NCBI RefSeq assembly: GCF_000155975.1
Contig: NZ_GG730300.1
Span: 350,159-414,158, forward strand
DNA length: 64,000 nucleotides
Direction of reading: 5' to 3'
Source of the DNA: Citrobacter youngae ATCC 29220
GTDB taxonomy: Bacteria; Pseudomonadota; Gammaproteobacteria; Enterobacterales; Enterobacteriaceae
This document shows positions 39,463 to 51,396 of the stretch, in pieces. A program made the position numbers and the translations under genes. The notes under the pieces are model-generated. The model did not search any database. It worked only from the letters and a program-made list of their open reading frames with translations, and was not told the DNA's origin. Position 1 is the first letter of the stretch, and each line of letters starts with the position of its first letter.

Positions 39463-39888
39463 ATGGCAAACCCGGAACTACTGGAAGAGCAGCGTGAAGA
39501 AACGCGCCTGATTATTGAAGAGTTACTCGAAGATGGCAGCGATCCAGACGCGCTGTACACCATCGAGCATCACCTTTCCGCGGACGATTTTGAAACCCTG
39601 GAAAAAGCGGCAGTGGAAGCCTTCAAGCTGGGTTATGAAGTGACCGAGCCGGAAGAGCTGGAGGTGGAAGAAGGCGACACGGTTATTTGCTGTGACATCC
39701 TCAGCGAATGCGCCCTGAATGCCGAGCTGATTGACGCGCAGGTTGAGCAGCTGATGAACCTGGCTGAAAAATTTGACGTGGAATACGACGGTTGGGGCAC
39801 CTATTTTGAAGACCCGAACGGCGAAGAAGGTGAAGACGGCGACGATGAAGATTTCGTCGACGAAGATGATGACGGCGTGCGTCACTAA
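39463..39888 (+). CDS. rraB: Regulator of ribonuclease E activity B
   Basis: Small acidic protein (141 residues) that binds RNase E and changes degradosome composition. The start at 39463 ([15 protein letters not shown]) matches the family, with GAGGAACGAG upstream. The C-terminal tail is extremely acidic ([17 protein letters not shown]), a few residues longer than in E. coli. Confidence 0.95.
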   Translation: MANPELLEEQREETRLIIEELLEDGSDPDALYTIEHHLSADDFETLEKAAVEAFKLGYEVTEPEELEVEEGDTVICCDILSECALNAELIDAQVEQLMNLAEKFDVEYDGWGTYFEDPNGEEGEDGDDEDFVDEDDDGVRH

Positions 39889-39939
39889 GTCATCTGCTGA
39901 CCTGCGGTAGCCCAGGCTGCCGCAGGCCAAGGACAACGT

Positions 39940-40698
39940 ATGGATTACCCGCAAATACTCTCCCCGATCCACAACTTCCTGCACTGTAAAACGCCTCAGG
40001 CCTGGCTTGATAAAGCGCGAGACCCGGCGAATCTGCCGCTGTTATTGACCGATCACCTCGTCTGCGAACTGAAAGCTGCGCAAACGGCAATGCTGTTGGT
40101 GCGTAAGTATGTCGCGGATAAACAGGGATCGCTGGCGCTGCTGGATTGGCTGAAACCCTATGAGGCTTTTGCCTTCAGGGAAGGGGAAGAACCTGATTTT
40201 GTCGCGCTGAATAAACAGATCGGCAAAAGCGTCATGCCGCAGACCGACGACCCGTGGGGGCGACAGCTTATCGATAGCATGATTTTGCTGATCAAAGAAG
40301 AGCTGCATCACTTCTGGCAGGTGCGTGAGGCGATGATGAGCCGTAATATTCCCTACGTCAAAATTACCGCCAGCCGTTACGCCAAAGGTATGCTCAAAGA
40401 GGTGCGTACCCACGAGCCGCTGACGCTGATCGACAAGCTGATCTGCGGCGCGTATATCGAGGCCCGTTCCTGTGAACGATTTGCCGCGCTGGCGCCGTAT
40501 CTGGACGAGGATTTACAGGCGTTTTACCTTTCGCTACTGCGATCCGAGGCGCGGCACTATCAGGATTATCTGGCGCTGGCGCAACAGGTTTCTGCTGACG
40601 ATATCAGCGGCCGGGTGCGGTTTTTTGGCGAAGTAGAAGCCGCGCTGATTACCTCTCCTGACGATGAGTTCCGCTTTCACAGCGGCGTGCCAGCTTAG
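39940..40698 (+). CDS. miaE: tRNA-(ms[2]io[6]A)-hydroxylase
   Basis: Oxygen-dependent diiron enzyme, 252 residues, that hydroxylates ms2i6A37 of tRNAs reading UNN codons. Diiron ligand motifs EELHHF and EARHYQ are visible, plus EARSCERF. E. coli lacks this gene; Salmonella and Citrobacter have it, here directly after rraB. Confidence 0.94.
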   Translation: MDYPQILSPIHNFLHCKTPQAWLDKARDPANLPLLLTDHLVCELKAAQTAMLLVRKYVADKQGSLALLDWLKPYEAFAFREGEEPDFVALNKQIGKSVMPQTDDPWGRQLIDSMILLIKEELHHFWQVREAMMSRNIPYVKITASRYAKGMLKEVRTHEPLTLIDKLICGAYIEARSCERFAALAPYLDEDLQAFYLSLLRSEARHYQDYLALAQQVSADDISGRVRFFGEVEAALITSPDDEFRFHSGVPA

Positions 40699-40864
40699 TT
40701 CCCTTCTCCGACGCGCGGCGCTAAACGCCGTGCGGTTAAACCCTTCCGGTTCCCGTTAGCAAAATCTGGTGGCTGGAAAACAATCGCCCCTGCCGTAATA
40801 ATCAAAAACACAAAACGGGGAAATATATCCCTGACATAGGCATTGATTCGAATAAGGATGGTTG

Positions 40865-41695
40865 ATGAACTGGACACACGTATTGTTAGCGGGCTATATC
40901 GGGGCGGTAATTGCTATCGTCGTTGGCATGTTTCGCAAAAAAGGCTGGCTGGGCAAGATCTCCGGCGCGGTGGTCTTTGTGGTGGCGATTATTGCCTGGA
41001 ATCTGTTTGATGTGCACTACCTGATCCCACGCGAAAGCCCGGATTATGGTCTGACGGAAGAGCAGCAGTTTGAAAAGGCGATGCTCTCCAATCCGGCGTT
41101 TCAGGTGATTAAGGAGCAGGAGCCAGCGCTGACACAAAAAATTATCAGCCAGGCAGCGCAGATGAAGAAAGCAGGGAGTAGCGAACAGCAGGTTATCGAC
41201 GCGATACAGCCGCAAATTCTTCAGTTGCAGATGGCAAGATTACAGCAGGCGCCAGACGCCAATGTCATTGAATATATGAAAATTAACCTTGAGCAGATTG
41301 CAGCAGTGGCCAAAATAGGTGATGACGAATGCTTTCGTTTCCTGTTCCCGGCGGTGAAAGGTGGGATTAATCCGGCACGTCTTGTTCCGCGCGAGATCAT
41401 GGATCGTCGTATGGCGAGTGATATGAGCATGATGTACGCCTCTAACGGCCCGAACAAACATACGGTTACCGCAGAGGAAAAGCAGCTGGCGCTTCAGGAC
41501 CTGCAAGGCATCAGCCCTGGCCTGGTACAGCGCTATGGCGCGGACATTCAAATCATGGCTGACCCGACGAAAGCTGTCGGCAAAGAGAAGATTGCCTGCG
41601 AGATAGTGCAGGATCTCTGGACGCAGGTGTTGAAGCTGCCGACCGCGCGTTCGGCCGGCGTGATTCGTCTGATGCTTTCAGCTGAGATGCAGTAA
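40865..41695 (+). CDS. Membrane-anchored protein of unknown function
   Basis: I do not recognise a family. It has 276 residues: two N-terminal hydrophobic segments (about 5-22 and 31-47), then about 225 hydrophilic residues, largely helical and glutamine-rich (QPQILQLQMARLQQ). AAGGATGG precedes the ATG at 40865; a TTG one codon up is less likely. It sits alone between miaE and the opposite-strand acetyltransferase gene. No catalytic motif is seen. Confidence 0.8.
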   Translation: MNWTHVLLAGYIGAVIAIVVGMFRKKGWLGKISGAVVFVVAIIAWNLFDVHYLIPRESPDYGLTEEQQFEKAMLSNPAFQVIKEQEPALTQKIISQAAQMKKAGSSEQQVIDAIQPQILQLQMARLQQAPDANVIEYMKINLEQIAAVAKIGDDECFRFLFPAVKGGINPARLVPREIMDRRMASDMSMMYASNGPNKHTVTAEEKQLALQDLQGISPGLVQRYGADIQIMADPTKAVGKEKIACEIVQDLWTQVLKLPTARSAGVIRLMLSAEMQ

Positions 41696-41720
41696 GGCCG
41701 ATATGCCCCTCGGCGTGAGG

Positions 41721-42224
41721 TCAGAGGGGCTTTAACATCCGCACTTCACAATCCACATGCCCGGTGCAGCCCAGCGCTTCGCTGATGTGCTCAAAGCCTA
41801 AGTGTTCATACAGGCGGATTGCTTCGGTCAGAAACGCCGTGGTCTCCAGATAGCACTGTTTAAAACCCTGTTCACGGGCATGGTCCAACGCCATCAGCGC
41901 CAGCTTTTTCGCCAGCCCCTGACCGCGAGCGCTCGGCAGGAAGTACATCTTTTGCAGTTCGCAAATGTCCGGTTCGCTACATCCTAACGGCGCGACACCG
42001 CCGCCGCCCACGACTTCACCGTTTTGTTCCACCACCCAGTAGGCCGCGCCCGGCTGGCTGTAAACCTGGAATAATTCGTCCAGATTAGGGTCCGCAACGG
42101 TATAGCCTTTGTCTGCAGTAAGCCCGTATTCTGCGGAAACCCGGCGGATCACCGCAGCAATGGCGGCATTGTCTGTTTCGGTGATTCGACGCAGCTTCAG
42201 CGCGGAGGACAGCACAACATTCAT
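41721..42224 (-). CDS. yjgM: GNAT-family N-acetyltransferase YjgM
   Basis: Acetyl-CoA-dependent acetyltransferase, 167 residues as in E. coli. The acetyl-CoA pyrophosphate loop is [10 protein letters not shown] (Q/RxxGxG/A), preceded by [10 protein letters not shown] and followed by [21 protein letters not shown]. The start at 42224 (MNNVVLSS... by family) is used; the open frame reaches 42272. Substrate unknown. Confidence 0.92.
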   Translation of the reverse strand: MNVVLSSALKLRRITETDNAAIAAVIRRVSAEYGLTADKGYTVADPNLDELFQVYSQPGAAYWVVEQNGEVVGGGGVAPLGCSEPDICELQKMYFLPSARGQGLAKKLALMALDHAREQGFKQCYLETTAFLTEAIRLYEHLGFEHISEALGCTGHVDCEVRMLKPL

Positions 42225-42418
42225 AATATGGCTCAATTCTAAAAATACATTTATATAATTATTTAATACCACTCTCTTCTGTCGGGTGCAAGATATTCCT
42301 TAATTGGAAAAAAATAAAAAAACATTAGCTAATTAAAAATAGTATTGTAAGCGTACCAGTAATTGAAGGCTGGTTTTTATTTTTTATATTAATAGAATGC
42401 TTGTTAGGAATATTATTC

Positions 42419-43609
42419 ATGAATGATTTTCTTCGTGGTCAGGAGAATCGAAACCACACATTTGTTTTTACCGGCAAAGGATGGCAGTACTTTACTATTT
42501 GTCTTGTTAATTTTTTGTTGAGCTGCATTACGCTGGGAATTTATGCCCCGTGGGCGATAGTGAAATGTCGCCGATACATTTATGAGAATATGACGCTCAA
42601 CGGACAGCCTTTTGCTTATAAAGCAACGGGTGGCGCTATTTTTGTTAGCTTCCTGTTGATAATGGTAATTTATGGTGCCGGCATAAATTTCATCACTCAC
42701 GGCAGTCATCTCATCGGATTTACTTTGATTGGCTTACTGGTCGCTCTTCTGCCGTTAATGGCAATAAAAAGCCTGCAATATCAGGCAGCGATGACATCGC
42801 TTAACGGCGTCCGTTTTGGTTTTTCCTGCTCAAAATTGCAAGCCTGGCTCTATATGCTGGTCGTGCCAGTGGTACTGTCTCTGGTGAACTGGGGCGTGAT
42901 TTATCTTCTGACTCTTGCCACACAATGGCTGGATGGCAGTACGGGAATGCTCATCAGAATAGCGTTTATTGCGCTGGTGGGGATTGTGGGGATGGGGATC
43001 ACCTACGGTATTACCTATGCCAAATGGATACAGTTAATCGGTAATGGCGGTAATTTTGGCATTCATCGCTTTGCTATCGACGTCAATATGAAAGCGTGCG
43101 TGATTGGTTGTATTAAGGCCGTACTGGTACTGCTACCCTTTATTATCGTCATTGCCTGGCTGATCGCCCCCGTTTTTCTACAAATGATGATGTTGGCGGT
43201 GTTAGGTACGGCTAACGAATCTTTTCTGCTGGAAAATCAGAGCCGAATCATAGCCTGCTATTTTCTCTATTTTGCCGGAATTATCGTGGTTGTCAGTTAC
43301 TTATATGTCACGTTACGTAATCTGTTTATCAATAATCTGCGGCTGGCTGAGGGGGAAATTCGTTTTCGTTCTACGGTGAAGGCGCATGATATGGTCTGGC
43401 GCTTTGTGCTGGTGATGTTTATTTCGGGCATCACGTTTGCGCTGGCTTATCCGTGGATGAAAATGTGGCTGGTGAGGTGGCTGGCCAACAACTCCCATGT
43501 TCAGGGTGATTTGGATTCGCTGGAGCTGACCAACGACGACAGCGCGTTGGAAACAGGCCCGGCAATGTGGCTTTCACGCGGTGTGATGCCCTACTTCCCG
43601 TTCATCTGA
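42419..43609 (+). CDS. yjgN: YjgN, DUF898 inner-membrane protein
   Basis: Polytopic membrane protein, 396 residues, about nine helices, ending in a polar tail. The DUF898 pattern FVFTGKGWQYFTICLVNF...TLGIYAPWAIVKCRRY is clear at the N-terminus. AGGAA lies 9 bases before the ATG at 42419; a TTG at 42401 is rejected. Function is unknown. Upstream DNA is AT-rich. Confidence 0.92.
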   Translation: MNDFLRGQENRNHTFVFTGKGWQYFTICLVNFLLSCITLGIYAPWAIVKCRRYIYENMTLNGQPFAYKATGGAIFVSFLLIMVIYGAGINFITHGSHLIGFTLIGLLVALLPLMAIKSLQYQAAMTSLNGVRFGFSCSKLQAWLYMLVVPVVLSLVNWGVIYLLTLATQWLDGSTGMLIRIAFIALVGIVGMGITYGITYAKWIQLIGNGGNFGIHRFAIDVNMKACVIGCIKAVLVLLPFIIVIAWLIAPVFLQMMMLAVLGTANESFLLENQSRIIACYFLYFAGIIVVVSYLYVTLRNLFINNLRLAEGEIRFRSTVKAHDMVWRFVLVMFISGITFALAYPWMKMWLVRWLANNSHVQGDLDSLELTNDDSALETGPAMWLSRGVMPYFPFI

Positions 43610-43615
43610 TACAAC

Positions 43616-43640
43616 AAGGCCGGAGCATGCTCCGGCCTTT
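43616..43640. terminator. yjgN terminator
   Basis: AAGGCCGGAGCATGCTCCGGCCTTT, a near-perfect 11-bp stem, 7 bases after the yjgN stop and followed by T-rich sequence. It may also serve valS from the other side. Confidence 0.85.
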
Positions 43641-43651
43641 ATCGTCTGTGG

Positions 43652-43729
43652 CGTCGGATGCGCTACGCTTATCCGACCTACGTACGTTGACGGTGCCTGT
43701 AGGCCGGATAAGCGTAGCGCCATCCGGCA
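43652..43729. repeat. REP pair between yjgN and valS
   Basis: GTCGGATGCGC...ATCCGACCTAC (about 43653-43682) and GTAGGCCGGATAAGCG...GCCATCCGGCA (43699-43729). Confidence 0.88.
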
Positions 43730-43736
43730 ATCAGCT

Positions 43737-46592
43737 TTACAGCGCGGCGATAACCGCCTGCTGCTCAATCAGCTTCGCTTTCGCTTCCGCGTAGCCGTCC
43801 AGCTTCTCACGCTCTTTGGCAATCACCGCTTCCGGTGCGCGGGCGACGAAGCCTTCGTTGGAGAGTTTGCCTTCGATACGGGCAATCTCGCCGTCGATTT
43901 TCGTCACTTCTTTTGCCAGACGCGCCAACTCATCTTCTTTGTTGATGAGGCCAGCCATCGGGATCAGCAGTTCGGCGCCGTCGATAATCTTGGTCACGGA
44001 AACCGGGCCTTTGTCATCGGCAGGCAGCACGGTGATGCTTTCCAGACGCGCCAGATTCAGCAGGAAGCTACGGTTGTCGTTCACACGACGCATCGCGTCA
44101 GCGCTGCAACCGCGCAGCAGCAGCTCCAGCGGTTTGCCCGGCGCGATGTTCATTTCCGCACGGATGTTACGTACGGCGACGATCGCCTGCTTCAGCCATT
44201 CGGTATCAGAAGCCGCGGCTTCATCAACTTGTGCAGCGTTATATTCCGGGAACGGTTGCAGCATGATGGTGTCGGCGCTAATGCCGCAAATCACTTTCAC
44301 GCGCTGCCAGATGGTTTCGGTGATAAACGGAATGATCGGGTGCGCCAGGCGCAGCAGACCTTCCAGTACGGTGACCAGCGTGTTGCGGGTGCCGCGCAGT
44401 TCAGATTCGGAACCACCGTTCATCACCGGCTTGGTCAGCTCCAGATACCAGTCGCAGAACTGGTTCCAGGTGAACTCGTACAGAATGCCCGCGGCGATGT
44501 CGAAGCGGAAGTTATCCAGCGCTTCACGGTACGCTTTCACGGTCTGGTTGAATTCAGCCAGGATCCAGCGATCCGCCAGCGACAGGGTCATTTCGCCGCC
44601 GTTGAAACCGCAATCATTTCCTTCAGTGTTCATCAGCACGAAGCGGCTGGCGTTCCACAGCTTATTACAGAAGTTACGGTAACCTTCCAGGCGCTTCATA
44701 TCCCAGTTGATGTCGCGGCCGGTAGAGGCCAGCGCCGCCAGGGTGAAGCGCAGGGCGTCGGTGCCGTGCGGCTCGATGCCGTTCGGGAACTGCTTTTCGG
44801 TACGCTTGGCAATCTTTTCAGCCAGCTGCGGCTGCATCATATTGCCGGTGCGTTTTTCCAGCAGCTCCGGCAGGGAAATACCGTCAACCATATCCAGCGG
44901 GTCAATAACGTTACCCTTAGATTTGGACATCTTCTGGCCTTCGTCGTCACGAATCAGACCGGTCATGTAGACGGTATGGAACGGAACCTGCGGCTTGCCG
45001 TTTTCATCTTTGATGAAGTGCATGGTCATCATGATCATGCGGGCAATCCAGAAGAAGATGATGTCGAAGCCGGAAACCATCACGCTGGTCGGGTGGAACT
45101 GACGCAGGGCGTCGGTGTTTTCCGGCCAACCCAGGGTAGAGAAGGTCCACAGCGCGGAGGAGAACCAGGTATCCAGAACGTCTTCGTCCTGACGAAGCTG
45201 AACGTCGGCACCGAGGTTATTTTCCTGACGCACTTCGTCTTCGGTACGGCCAACGTAGACGTTGCCCGCTTCGTCGTACCATGCCGGGATACGGTGACCC
45301 CACCACAGCTGACGGGAGATACACCAGTCCTGAATATCGCGCATCCAGGAGAAGTACATGTTTTCGTACTGCTTCGGCACGAACTGGATGTCGCCGTTCT
45401 CAACCGCTTCAACCGCCGGTTTCGCCAGCACGTCGGCACGCACGTACCACTGGTCGGTCAGCATCGGTTCGATAACCACGCCGCCGCGGTCGCCGTAAGG
45501 GACGGTCAGGTCGTGCGGTTTAATTTCTTCCAGCAGACCCAGAGCGTCAACGGCAGCGACGATCGCTTTACGCGCCGCAAAACGCTCCAGCTTCTGGAAT
45601 TCAGCCGGGATTTCACTGGAGTAAACGTCGGACTCTTCGCCTTTGGTGTCGTACACTTCCGCGGTTTCGCGGATATCGCCGTCAAAGGTCAGAATGTTGA
45701 TCATCGGCAGGGCGTGACGACGACCGACTTCATAGTCGTTAAAGTCGTGCGCCGGGGTGATCTTCACGCAGCCGGTGCCTTTTTCCATGTCGGCGTGTTC
45801 ATCGCCGACGACTGGAATGCGGCGGTTAACCAGCGGCAGAATAACGAATTTACCGATCAAATCCTTATAACGCGGATCTTCCGGGTTAACGGCCACGCCG
45901 GTATCGCCCAGAATGGTTTCCGGACGAGTGGTAGCGACCACCAGATAATCTTTACCGTCGGCGGTTTTCGCGCCGTCGGCCAGCGGATAGCGGATGTGCC
46001 ACATCGAGCCTTTGGACTCGCGGTTTTCCACTTCCAGGTCAGAGATGGCTGTGCGCAGTTTCGGGTCCCAGTTTACCAGGCGTTTGCCGCGGTAAATCAG
46101 GTCTTCTTTGTACAGACGAACAAAGACTTCTTTCACGGCATTGGAAAGGCCTTCGTCCATGGTGAAGCGCTCGCGCTCCCAGTCAACGGAGTTGCCGAGA
46201 CGGCGCATCTGGCGGGTAATGGTGCCGCCGGATTCCGCTTTCCACTGCCAGATTTTGTCGATAAACGCTTCGCGACCGTAGTCGTGACGGGTTTTACCTT
46301 CTTCCGCGGCAATCTTACGCTCAACCACCATCTGGGTAGCGATACCCGCGTGGTCAGTACCGGCCTGCCACAGGGTGTTTTTGCCCTGCATGCGCTGGTA
46401 GCGAATCATGGTGTCCATGATGGTTTGCTGGAAAGCATGACCCATATGCAAACTGCCGGTGACGTTCGGCGGCGGGATCATGATGCAGAAGGACTCTTTG
46501 CTTTCATCGCCGTTAGGTTTGAAATAGCCCTGCTTTTCCCAATGCTCGTAAAGCGGCTGTTCGATATCTTGTGGGTTATATGTCTTTTCCAT
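43737..46592 (-). CDS. valS: Valine--tRNA ligase
   Basis: Class I aminoacyl-tRNA synthetase, 951 residues as in E. coli. The HIGH-equivalent motif is [14 protein letters not shown] (near residue 40), and [12 protein letters not shown] is near 555. It has an editing domain in between and a C-terminal coiled coil ([17 protein letters not shown]). The ATG overlaps the holC stop codon by one base. Confidence 0.98.
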   Translation of the reverse strand: MEKTYNPQDIEQPLYEHWEKQGYFKPNGDESKESFCIMIPPPNVTGSLHMGHAFQQTIMDTMIRYQRMQGKNTLWQAGTDHAGIATQMVVERKIAAEEGKTRHDYGREAFIDKIWQWKAESGGTITRQMRRLGNSVDWERERFTMDEGLSNAVKEVFVRLYKEDLIYRGKRLVNWDPKLRTAISDLEVENRESKGSMWHIRYPLADGAKTADGKDYLVVATTRPETILGDTGVAVNPEDPRYKDLIGKFVILPLVNRRIPVVGDEHADMEKGTGCVKITPAHDFNDYEVGRRHALPMINILTFDGDIRETAEVYDTKGEESDVYSSEIPAEFQKLERFAARKAIVAAVDALGLLEEIKPHDLTVPYGDRGGVVIEPMLTDQWYVRADVLAKPAVEAVENGDIQFVPKQYENMYFSWMRDIQDWCISRQLWWGHRIPAWYDEAGNVYVGRTEDEVRQENNLGADVQLRQDEDVLDTWFSSALWTFSTLGWPENTDALRQFHPTSVMVSGFDIIFFWIARMIMMTMHFIKDENGKPQVPFHTVYMTGLIRDDEGQKMSKSKGNVIDPLDMVDGISLPELLEKRTGNMMQPQLAEKIAKRTEKQFPNGIEPHGTDALRFTLAALASTGRDINWDMKRLEGYRNFCNKLWNASRFVLMNTEGNDCGFNGGEMTLSLADRWILAEFNQTVKAYREALDNFRFDIAAGILYEFTWNQFCDWYLELTKPVMNGGSESELRGTRNTLVTVLEGLLRLAHPIIPFITETIWQRVKVICGISADTIMLQPFPEYNAAQVDEAAASDTEWLKQAIVAVRNIRAEMNIAPGKPLELLLRGCSADAMRRVNDNRSFLLNLARLESITVLPADDKGPVSVTKIIDGAELLIPMAGLINKEDELARLAKEVTKIDGEIARIEGKLSNEGFVARAPEAVIAKEREKLDGYAEAKAKLIEQQAVIAAL

Positions 46593-47035
46593 TATTTCCA
46601 GGTTGCCGTATTCAGGTTAAAACCAGCCACGCGGTAAGCTTTGTAGCGATCGCGTGCCGATTGTTTCAAAGAATCTTCGTAAGGGACGAAGTCTATCACT
46701 TCTGTGAAAGCGGTGGCAAAATCTGCAAAGCCAACGCGCAAACTGATAAGCAGGTCGCGCGGGCTGCTGTTGCGTTTTTCCGGCCAGGCAATCTCTACCG
46801 GCGCGCCGCCTCTGGGGCCTTCACCTGCCAGATTATGCGGCACGAAGCTTTCTGCCGGTCTTGCCCACAGGGCTTCATCCAGTCGAAGAGCCTGCTTTTC
46901 GTTTTCACAGGCGATCAGCACGCGCTTGCCAGCACGCCAACGTTCTGCGGCAATTTCACACACCAGTTGCTCGACGGCGCTTAAGCCATCTTGTTGTGTG
47001 TCGTTGTCCAGAAGATAGAACGTCGCATTCTTCAT
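46592..47035 (-). CDS. holC: DNA polymerase III subunit chi
   Basis: Clamp-loader accessory protein, 147 residues, linking SSB to psi (HolD). The N-terminus [10 protein letters not shown] and the [19 protein letters not shown] region match the family. The ATG at 47035 is used. It is translationally coupled to valS (TAATG). Confidence 0.96.
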   Translation of the reverse strand: MKNATFYLLDNDTQQDGLSAVEQLVCEIAAERWRAGKRVLIACENEKQALRLDEALWARPAESFVPHNLAGEGPRGGAPVEIAWPEKRNSSPRDLLISLRVGFADFATAFTEVIDFVPYEDSLKQSARDRYKAYRVAGFNLNTATWK

Positions 47036-47067
47036 ATATGGGGCTTCTTGTGGTGGATTTAAATACA

Positions 47068-47171
47068 AGGCCGGGTGACCCGGCCTTATTGCCTGATGGC
47101 GACGCTGGCGCGTCTTATCAGGCCTACAGCGTGCTGCTTTGTAGGCCGGATAAGCGCAGCGCCATCCGGCA
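47068..47171. repeat. Terminator hairpin and REP pair between pepA and holC
   Basis: AAGGCCGGGTGACCCGGCCTT (47068-47088) is a terminator-like hairpin. Two REP units follow: GCCTGATGGCGACGC...ATCAGGCCTAC (about 47091-47127) and GTAGGCCGGATAAGCG...GCCATCCGGCA (47141-47171). Confidence 0.87.
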
Positions 47172-47179
47172 TTGACACA

Positions 47180-48694
<1,515 letters not shown>

Positions 48695-48958
48695 CTACGC
48701 TCCTGAATCTTAAAGACAACGGCGGTGGCTACGGATAGAATTGCAAGCTTTCGTAACTCATTCCCGCTGTTGCGGTGACTTCGTGTTAATCTTAACGTTA
48801 TTACGGCATTGGCACGTCAGAACAATTTCTGAGAGGTGGATCCGTTGAGTATAATAATCTTAGCGACGATTTCGACGACTCAAGAGAATAAATGACGTTT
48901 AAGCCATGAAACAAGCTATTTTCCTGCAAAAAGACGGGTTTTTACGGGCGTATTTAAA

Positions 48959-50059
48959 GTGATAATCATAAGATATCTGGTTCGGGAAACGCTCAAAAGC
49001 CAACTTGCGATCCTCTTCATCCTGCTTTTGATCTTCTTTTGTCAAAAGTTAGTTCGGATCCTTGGTGCGGCTGTTGACGGTGATATCCCGGCGAATCTGG
49101 TGCTCTCGCTTCTGGGGCTGGGCGTGCCAGAAATGGCGCAACTCATCTTGCCCTTAAGCCTGTTCCTTGGGCTGCTGATGACGCTGGGCAAACTGTATAC
49201 CGAAAGTGAAATTACGGTCATGCACGCCTGCGGGCTGAGCAAGGCTGTGCTGGTGAAAGCGGCGATGGTGCTGGCGTTGTTTACCAGTATTATTGCGGCG
49301 GTTAACGTGATGTGGGCCGGACCGTGGTCCTCCAGGCATCAGGACGAAGTACTGGCGGATGCGAAAGCGAACCCCGGCATGGCGGCGCTGGCGCAGGGGC
49401 AATTCCAGCAGGCGACTAACGGCAGTTCTGTGCTGTTCATCGAAAGCGTTGACGGCAGCAACTTCAACGATGTCTTCCTTGCGCAAATTCGCCCGAAAGG
49501 CAACGCTCGTCCTTCGGTCGTGGTGGCTGATTCCGGACATTTAACGCAGATGCGTGACGGCTCGCAGGTGGTCACCTTGAATAAGGGCACGCGTTTTGAA
49601 GGTACTGCGCTGCTGCGCGATTTCCGCATCACTGACTTCCAGAATTATCAGGCGATTATTGGCCATCAGGCTGTGGCGCTGGATCCAAACGATACCGACC
49701 AGATGGATATGCGAACGCTGTGGAAGACCGACAACGATCGCGCTCGCGCGGAACTGACCTGGCGTATCACGTTAGTATTCACCGTATTTATGATGGCGCT
49801 GATGGTTGTGCCGCTGAGCGTGGTGAACCCACGTCAGGGACGCGTGCTGTCGATGCTGCCGGCCATGCTGCTCTATTTGCTGTTCTTCCTGGTCCAGACG
49901 TCGCTGAAGTCGAACGGCGGCAAAGGTAAGCTCGATCCGGTGTTCTGGATGTGGGCGGTAAACCTGCTGTATCTGGCGCTGGCAATTGTGTTGAACCTTT
50001 GGGATACGGTGCCGATGCGCCGCTTGCGTGCCCGTTTTCTGCATAAAGGAGCGGTATAA
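48959..50059 (+). CDS. lptF: LPS export ABC transporter permease LptF
   Basis: One of two inner-membrane subunits of the LptB2FG lipopolysaccharide extractor; 366 residues. Three helices at each end flank a periplasmic jellyroll domain (about 130-260). The start is a GTG at 48959 (MIIIRYLVRETLKSQ), by identity with E. coli. It is divergent from pepA and overlaps lptG by one base. Confidence 0.97.
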   Translation: MIIIRYLVRETLKSQLAILFILLLIFFCQKLVRILGAAVDGDIPANLVLSLLGLGVPEMAQLILPLSLFLGLLMTLGKLYTESEITVMHACGLSKAVLVKAAMVLALFTSIIAAVNVMWAGPWSSRHQDEVLADAKANPGMAALAQGQFQQATNGSSVLFIESVDGSNFNDVFLAQIRPKGNARPSVVVADSGHLTQMRDGSQVVTLNKGTRFEGTALLRDFRITDFQNYQAIIGHQAVALDPNDTDQMDMRTLWKTDNDRARAELTWRITLVFTVFMMALMVVPLSVVNPRQGRVLSMLPAMLLYLLFFLVQTSLKSNGGKGKLDPVFWMWAVNLLYLALAIVLNLWDTVPMRRLRARFLHKGAV

Positions 50060-51141
50060 TGCAGCCCTTTGGTGTACTTGACCGCTATATCGGTAAAACC
50101 ATTTTCACCACCATCATGATGACGTTGTTCATGCTGGTGTCGCTCTCCGGGATCATCAAGTTCGTCGATCAGCTGAAAAAAGCCGGGCAGGGGAGCTACG
50201 ATGCGATGGGCGCCGGGCTGTATACCCTGCTCAGCGCGCCGAAAGATATCCAGATCTTCTTCCCGATGGCGGCTCTGCTGGGTGCTTTGCTGGGTCTGGG
50301 CATGCTGGCCCAGCGCAGTGAACTGGTAGTGATGCAGGCTTCCGGCTTTACCCGTATGCAGGTGGCGCTGTCGGTGATGAAAACCGCGATTCCGCTGGTG
50401 CTGCTGACGATGGCCATCGGCGAGTGGGTGGCGCCGCAGGGCGAACAGATGGCGCGTAACTACCGCGCACAACAGATGTATGGCGGTTCGCTGCTCTCTA
50501 CCCAACAGGGTTTGTGGGCGAAAGATGGTGACAGCTTCGTCTACATTGAACGGGTAAAAGGCGACGCCGAGTTAGGGGGAATTAGCATCTACTCCTTTAA
50601 CGACAAGCGCCGTTTGCAGTCCGTTCGCTATGCCGCAAGTGCGACGTTTGACCCGGAGCAGAAGATTTGGCGTCTGTCGCAGGTGGATGAATCCAACCTG
50701 CAGGATCCGAAGCAAATTACCGGCTCGCAGACGGTAAGCGGAACCTGGAAAACCAACCTTACGCCGGACAAACTTGGCGTGGTGGCGCTGGATCCCGATG
50801 CGCTCTCGATTAGCGGTCTGCATAACTACGTGAAGTATCTGAAGTCGAGCGGCCAGGACGCCGGTCGCTATCAGCTCAATATGTGGAGCAAAGTCTTCCA
50901 ACCGCTGTCCGTGGCGGTAATGATGCTGATGGCGCTGTCGTTTATCTTCGGCCCGCTGCGAAGCGTGCCGATGGGCGTGCGCGTGGTGACGGGGATTAGC
51001 TTTGGCTTTGTGTTCTACGTGCTGGACCAAATCTTTGGCCCGTTGACGCTGGTATACGGCATTCCGCCGATTATCGGCGCGCTGCTGCCAAGCGCCAGCT
51101 TCTTCCTGATTAGCCTGTGGCTGATGCTGCGTAAGTCGTAA
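50059..51141 (+). CDS. lptG: LPS export ABC transporter permease LptG
   Basis: Partner of LptF; 360 residues with the same plan of six helices and a periplasmic jellyroll. The ATG is contained in the lptF stop overlap (TAATG), with AAAGGAG 9 bases upstream inside lptF. The two are surely co-translated. Confidence 0.97.
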   Translation: MQPFGVLDRYIGKTIFTTIMMTLFMLVSLSGIIKFVDQLKKAGQGSYDAMGAGLYTLLSAPKDIQIFFPMAALLGALLGLGMLAQRSELVVMQASGFTRMQVALSVMKTAIPLVLLTMAIGEWVAPQGEQMARNYRAQQMYGGSLLSTQQGLWAKDGDSFVYIERVKGDAELGGISIYSFNDKRRLQSVRYAASATFDPEQKIWRLSQVDESNLQDPKQITGSQTVSGTWKTNLTPDKLGVVALDPDALSISGLHNYVKYLKSSGQDAGRYQLNMWSKVFQPLSVAVMMLMALSFIFGPLRSVPMGVRVVTGISFGFVFYVLDQIFGPLTLVYGIPPIIGALLPSASFFLISLWLMLRKS

Positions 51142-51145
51142 TCAC

Positions 51146-51382
51146 AGGCCGCCACCCGGCAAAGTAACACGCAGTGCCTGATGGCGCTGCGCTTATCAGG
51201 CCTACCCAGGCCCCGTAGGCCGGATAAGGCATTAACGCCGCCACCCGGCAAAGTACCACGCAGTGCCTGATGGCGCTGCGCTTATCAGGCCTACCCAGAC
51301 CCCGTAGACCGGATAAGGCATTAATGCCGCCGCCCGGCAACGCCCCGTAGACCGGATAAGGCGTTAGCGCCGCCATCCGGCA
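51146..51382. repeat. BIME cluster between lptG and yjgR, with an 89-bp tandem repeat
   Basis: At least five alternating REP units. A stretch of about 70 bases (GCCGCCACCCGGCAAAGTA...ATCAGGCCTACCCAG) starting near 51148 is repeated almost identically from 51237, a period of 89 bases; a third, partial copy follows. Confidence 0.9.
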
Positions 51383-51396
51383 AACTAACACGGGCG

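Noticed and set aside
44229-46637. 802-codon open frame on the plus strand
   Set aside because: Antisense to valS; no start signal and no domain.
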